Below, piece after piece: positions 60,481 through 64,000 of a stretch of 64,000 nt of DNA. The notes below the pieces were generated by a model that made no database searches, was not told the DNA's origin, and saw only the letters and a list, made by a program, of their open reading frames with translations. Within the stretch, counting starts at the first letter, position 1; each line of letters begins with the position of its first letter. A program made the position numbers and the translations under genes. Origin of the DNA: Comamonadaceae bacterium (lineage in GTDB: Bacteria > Pseudomonadota > Gammaproteobacteria > Burkholderiales > Burkholderiaceae_C); assembly GCA_947372745.1 (NCBI GenBank), contig CANBUY010000005.1, forward strand, positions 17,861-81,860. The letters run 5' to 3'.

Positions 60481-60512
60481 GTCAAAAAGGCACCCAAGGG
60501 TGCCTTTTTGAC
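60481..60512. terminator. Bidirectional Rho-independent terminator
   Basis: Perfect palindrome with 15-bp arms, GTCAAAAAGGCACCC and GGGTGCCTTTTTGAC, separated by AA. The A- and T-tracts let it work for the DUF2909 gene (+) and for coxC (-), whose stops face each other. Confidence 0.92.
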
Positions 60513-60526
60513 GGGTACTGTTTCGA

Positions 60527-61408
60527 TTACAACCAGTAAACCAAGATGTAAAGTCCCAACCAGACCACGTCAACAAAGTGCCAGTACCAAGCGGCACCTT
60601 CAAAACCGAAATGACGGTCTGCCGTGAAGTGACCTTTTTGCAGACGCAGGGTGATGAACAACAGCATCAACATACCGATAAATACGTGGAAGCCGTGAAA
60701 GCCGGTCAACATGAAGAACGTTGAGCCATAGATACCAGAAGTCAATTTCAGGTTCAACTCATGGTAGGCATGGTAATACTCGTAGCCCTGAACGATCAGG
60801 AACACAAAGCCCAAAGCAACCGTCATCCACATGAAGGCAATGGTCTTCGCGCGGTTGCTGGTGATCAAGGCGTGGTGTGCGATGGTCAAGGTCACGCCAG
60901 AGCTCAGCAACAAGGCCGTGTTGATCGTGGGCAGCCAAAAAGGCGTCATGGTCGTGAACGGTTCCACGATTCCAGCAGGTGAACCTGTCACACCAGCGGC
61001 AAGGCTTGGCCAAACGGCTTTGAAATTAGGCCAGATCAGAGCATTTTCCAAACTTCCCAAGGACGGCACCGAGTGATCGCGGGCCCACCAAAGTGCTGTA
61101 AAAAACGCACCGAAGAACATGACTTCAGAGAAGATGAACCAGCTCATACTCCAACGGTAAGACAAGTCGATTTTGTGGCCGTATTGACCGCCTTCGCTCT
61201 CGCCCACCGATTCGCTGAACCACTGAAACAGCACGGTCAAAAAGAAAATCAGGCCAAAGGCCAGGGAATACTTGCCCCAATCGGCGCCATTGACCCATTG
61301 GCCAGCACCGAGGATGACAAAAAACAGGCCCAAGGCACCCATCGCGGGATGACGCGAGGGGCTAGGTACAAAATAATACGGTGTTGTTCCGTGGGTTGTT
61401 GAACTCAT
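60527..61408 (-). CDS. coxC: Cytochrome c oxidase subunit III
   Basis: 293-aa inner-membrane subunit with seven helices. MGALGLFFVILGAGQWVNG, MSWFIFSEVMFFGAFFTALW and the C-terminal GFHGFHVFIGMLMLLFITLR then FEGAAWYWHFVDVVWLGLY are diagnostic for the aa3-type subunit III. Length is normal. It follows the DUF2970 gene by 57 bp. Confidence 0.97.
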   Translation of the reverse strand: MSSTTHGTTPYYFVPSPSRHPAMGALGLFFVILGAGQWVNGADWGKYSLAFGLIFFLTVLFQWFSESVGESEGGQYGHKIDLSYRWSMSWFIFSEVMFFGAFFTALWWARDHSVPSLGSLENALIWPNFKAVWPSLAAGVTGSPAGIVEPFTTMTPFWLPTINTALLLSSGVTLTIAHHALITSNRAKTIAFMWMTVALGFVFLIVQGYEYYHAYHELNLKLTSGIYGSTFFMLTGFHGFHVFIGMLMLLFITLRLQKGHFTADRHFGFEGAAWYWHFVDVVWLGLYILVYWL

Positions 61409-61465
61409 TTCAGCTCCATTCCTTCCGATACTCTTAAACCATTTTCGCCGATGTTGCGTGTTGCC

Positions 61466-61678
61466 TTATTTGGCAACCACCCAGTTCACCAGCACTATCA
61501 AACCAACGACAAAAACAACTGCACCCGCAATGCCCACTGCAATGATATGAAATGGGCTCACTCGGGCCATGTCCTCGTGAGAGGCGCTGTTTTGTCTAAT
61601 CCCTAAAAAAGACCACGCCACCATTTTGATGGTGTGACCTATCGAACTCTTTTTGACAGCTTTAGTGCCATCACTCAT
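61466..61678 (-). CDS. DUF2970 small membrane protein
   Basis: 70 aa: a basic N-terminus, the conserved VAWSFLGIRQNSASHEDMAR stretch and one C-terminal helix (IIAVGIAGAVVFVVGLIVLV). This family sits between ctaG and coxC in beta-proteobacteria and is presumed to help oxidase assembly. The start overlaps the ctaG stop by 4 bp. Confidence 0.88.
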   Translation of the reverse strand: MSDGTKAVKKSSIGHTIKMVAWSFLGIRQNSASHEDMARVSPFHIIAVGIAGAVVFVVGLIVLVNWVVAK

Positions 61679-62274
61679 GATCCGGCCTCTGCCACCGCTT
61701 GCTTGCGCATGGACACCACCGGTGCCGCAGGCGTTTTTCCACCGACTTCAAAAAATGTATATGAAAGCGTAATCGTCTTCACATCCTTGGATAGCTTGGG
61801 GTCGATCACAAAAACGACTGGCCAGGATTTCTTTTCACCTGGAGCCAGTGTGTATTGATTGAAACAAAAACACTCCAGCTTGTTGAAATGAGCACCTGCC
61901 TGCTGAGGCGCATAACTCGGTATGGCTTGCGCCGAAATGGTTCTGTCTTGTACGTTTTTGAATTCGTACATGACGGTGGCCATTTCCCCGGGATGAACCT
62001 GCACAGAACGCTGGGCTGGTTTAAATTCCCAAGGACCGCGGCTATTTGCATCAAACTCAACCGTAATCGTCCGGCTCACATCCACTTGCGTATTGGCAGG
62101 CGTATTGGGTGTGGCACCCGGAATATTACGATCGCCCAAAGCCAGAATGTTGATGCCGGTCATTTCGCAGATCGACTTGTAAAGCGGCACCAAGGCATAA
62201 CCAAACGCGAACATGCTGACGGTGATCACCGCCAACTTGCCCACCATCCGGAAATTTTCGTGGCGAAGGTTCAT
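61675..62274 (-). CDS. ctaG: Cytochrome c oxidase assembly protein CtaG (Cox11)
   Basis: 199-aa protein. One N-terminal helix (LAVITVSMFAFGYALVPLYK) is followed by a periplasmic immunoglobulin-like domain. The CuB-delivery Cys pair is in KLECFCFNQYTLAPGEK (CFCF). It inserts CuB into subunit I. It is 3 bp after the 36-aa small assembly protein gene. Confidence 0.96.
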   Translation of the reverse strand: MNLRHENFRMVGKLAVITVSMFAFGYALVPLYKSICEMTGINILALGDRNIPGATPNTPANTQVDVSRTITVEFDANSRGPWEFKPAQRSVQVHPGEMATVMYEFKNVQDRTISAQAIPSYAPQQAGAHFNKLECFCFNQYTLAPGEKKSWPVVFVIDPKLSKDVKTITLSYTFFEVGGKTPAAPVVSMRKQAVAEAGS

Positions 62275-62277
62275 ACC

Positions 62278-62388
62278 TTAGCGGCTTTCCAAAAACATCT
62301 TGACCATAAAACCTACAAAAAATACGATGGCAACCGAGCCCAGAATCAATCCGGTTTTAAGGTTGGCTTTCTTTTGAGCAGGTGTCAT
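62278..62388 (-). CDS. Cytochrome oxidase small assembly protein
   Basis: A 36-aa reading frame: MTPAQKKANLKTGLILGSVA then one hydrophobic helix and the end MVKMFLESR. It fits exactly between ctaD (22 bp away) and ctaG (3 bp away), where a tiny single-helix assembly protein is encoded in related oxidase clusters. Too short for most gene finders. Role in assembly is inferred from position. Confidence 0.78.
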   Translation of the reverse strand: MTPAQKKANLKTGLILGSVAIVFFVGFMVKMFLESR

Positions 62389-62409
62389 GAGTAGCTTTTG
62401 AAATTTAAC

Positions 62410-64000
62410 TTAAGCAATGATCTTGTTGGCAGCAGCGTTCAACTTTGGAGGTGTCTCAAAAGTGTGGAAAGGTGCTGGCGAAGGAACTTCCCACTCGAGA
62501 CCTTCTGCGGCTTCCCAAGGCTTCTGAGGTGCTTTCTCGCCCTTGCCACGCATGGTAGGAATCACGATAAACACGAAGAAGTAAACCTGGGCAAAACCAA
62601 ACAGGAAACCACCGATAGACGCAATCGCGTTGAAGTCAGCGAACTGCATGGGGTAGTCGGCATAGCGACGGGGCATACCCGCCAGACCCAAGAAGTGCAT
62701 CGGGAAGAACGTGACGTTGAAAGCAATCAGTGACCACCAGAAGTGAATCTTGCCGCGTGTTTCGTTGTACATGACACCGGTCCACTTGGGACTCCAGTAG
62801 TAGTAACCTGCAAACATGGCATACAAGGAACCAGCCACCAACACGTAGTGGAAGTGGGCAACCACGTAGTAAGTGTCATGAATCTGGATGTCGATCGGCG
62901 CCATGGCCAAAATCAAACCCGTGAAACCACCGAGCGTGAACACAAAGATAAAGCCAACTGCGAACAGCATAGGCGTCTCAAAGGTCATGGAACCCTGCCA
63001 CATGGTGGCGATCCAGTTGAAAATTTTCACAGCGGTAGGCACAGCGATCAGCATCGTGGCGTACATGAAAAACAACTGACCAGTGACAGGCATGCCGGAG
63101 GTAAACATGTGGTGAGCCCACACAATGAAACTCAGAATAGCGATGCTGGATGTTGCGTAGACCATGGAGGCGTAGCCGAACAATTTCTTGCGGGCAAACG
63201 CAGGCACGATCTGGCTAATGATGCCGAAGGCCGGCAAAATCATGATGTACACCTCAGGGTGACCGAAGAACCAGAAAATATGCTGGTACATCACAGGGTC
63301 ACCGCCGCCGGCGGGGTTGAAGAAGCTGGTGCCGAAATGGCGATCCGTCAGCGTCATGGTGATGGCGCCAGCCAAAACAGGCATCACAGCAATCAACAAG
63401 TAAGCGGTAATCAGCCAGGTCCAGCAAAACATGGGCAACTTCATGAGCGTCATGCCAGGGGCACGCATGTTCAGGATGGTGACGATGATATTGATGGAAC
63501 CCATGATGGAGGAAGCCCCCAAAATGTGCAAAGCAAAAATACCGGTGTCCATACTGGGGCCCATTTGCAGGGTCAGTGGCGCGTAAAGCGTCCAGCCTGC
63601 AGCGGGTGCGCCACCGGGCACGAAGAAGGAAGTTGCCAACAGCAAACCGGCAGGAATCATCAGCCAGAAACTGAAGTTATTCATACGGGCAAAGGCCATG
63701 TCGGCAGCGCCAATCTGCAGGGGAATCATCCAGTTGGCAAAGCCCACAAACGCCGGCATGATGGCGCCGAACACCATGATCAGACCGTGCATCGTGGTGA
63801 GTTGGTTAAACAACTCAGGGTTGATGAATTGCAAACCAGGCTGGAACAATTCAGCGCGAATCAACAGCGCCAAAATGCCACCGATCATCAACATCGTGAA
63901 ACTGAACAACAGGTACAAAGTACCAATGTCTTTGTGATTGGTAGCAAATACCCAACGGCGCCAGCCTGTGGGCGCGTGGTCATGATGATCGTCATGGGCG
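62410..64000 (-). CDS. ctaD: Cytochrome c oxidase subunit I (partial)
   Basis: About 530 residues; the gene continues past the right edge, where the frame still reads [20 protein letters not shown] then [13 protein letters not shown]. Heme and CuB ligands are visible: [11 protein letters not shown] (heme a His), [15 protein letters not shown] (CuB His and cross-linked Tyr), AHHMFTSGM (His pair) and [14 protein letters not shown] (heme a3 and heme a His). The P-E-V-Y motif marks the A-type proton-pumping oxidase. It is the catalytic subunit and upstream gene of this run. Confidence 0.97.
   Translation of the reverse strand, partial: AHDDHHDHAPTGWRRWVFATNHKDIGTLYLLFSFTMLMIGGILALLIRAELFQPGLQFINPELFNQLTTMHGLIMVFGAIMPAFVGFANWMIPLQIGAADMAFARMNNFSFWLMIPAGLLLATSFFVPGGAPAAGWTLYAPLTLQMGPSMDTGIFALHILGASSIMGSINIIVTILNMRAPGMTLMKLPMFCWTWLITAYLLIAVMPVLAGAITMTLTDRHFGTSFFNPAGGGDPVMYQHIFWFFGHPEVYIMILPAFGIISQIVPAFARKKLFGYASMVYATSSIAILSFIVWAHHMFTSGMPVTGQLFFMYATMLIAVPTAVKIFNWIATMWQGSMTFETPMLFAVGFIFVFTLGGFTGLILAMAPIDIQIHDTYYVVAHFHYVLVAGSLYAMFAGYYYWSPKWTGVMYNETRGKIHFWWSLIAFNVTFFPMHFLGLAGMPRRYADYPMQFADFNAIASIGGFLFGFAQVYFFVFIVIPTMRGKGEKAPQKPWEAAEGLEWEVPSPAPFHTFETPPKLNAAANKIIA

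Overview
The window looks like the chromosome of a betaproteobacterium in the order Burkholderiales, most likely family Comamonadaceae (Rhodoferax/Polaromonas-like). This is inferred from protein flavour, the ctaD-ctaG-coxC-SURF1-ctaA-ctaB-SCO order, a Bug-type binding protein, and a dispersed repeat family I associate with this group. No rRNA, tRNA, CRISPR array, integrase or complete insertion sequence was seen.

Layout. 1-6240: start of a tartrate/D-malate dehydrogenase gene with a divergent DmlR-like LysR regulator, a branched-chain amino acid ABC transporter (livHMGF, no binding protein in view) and rarA. 6286-31348: a 25-kb surface-polysaccharide (O-antigen) locus. Apart from an O-antigen ligase on the + strand, it runs on the - strand from an EPS-type MarR regulator (31348) to an initiating sugar-phosphate transferase (7505). 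It holds GDP-fucose genes (manC, fcl, gmd), CDP-3,6-dideoxyhexose genes (rfbF, rfbG, rfbH, a reductase, a Tyv-type epimerase), a Wzx flippase, five glycosyltransferases, a Wzy-like polymerase, an acetyltransferase and the dTDP-rhamnose genes rfbB, rfbD, rfbA, rfbC. Many junctions are ATGA overlaps, which suggests one long translationally coupled unit. 31586-38661: an M16 peptidase pair, ftsY, ynjB, a carboxylesterase and a YegD-like Hsp70. 38999-47863: a quinone oxidoreductase with a divergent GntR regulator, ynjC/ynjD/ynjF homologues, a TVP38-flavoprotein fusion, a DUF3047 protein and an FAD oxidoreductase. 48073-51351: a PEP-CTERM-associated LuxI-like acyltransferase, a PaaK-like adenylate-forming enzyme and a PEP-CTERM protein behind a sigma-54-type promoter. 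51423-56081: a PAS-GGDEF-EAL protein, rpoH under a CIRCE operator and a Bug-type binding protein. 56110-64000: a cytochrome c oxidase biogenesis cluster ending in a partial ctaD.

Most unusual points. (1) Between rfbB and rfbD sit three unrelated toxin-antitoxin modules (mazEF, mqsRA, Phd/PIN) separated by two extra, diverged copies of the rfbB 3' end, which reads as serial insertion at one chromosomal point. (2) A LuxI-like synthase is paired with an adenylate-forming enzyme in a PEP-CTERM setting. (3) Short palindromic repeats have become coding sequence: one lies in-frame inside Gmd, others form the C-termini of ManC and Fcl, and a ~55-bp repeat family recurs in at least seven genes, often as the hydrophobic core of a signal peptide.
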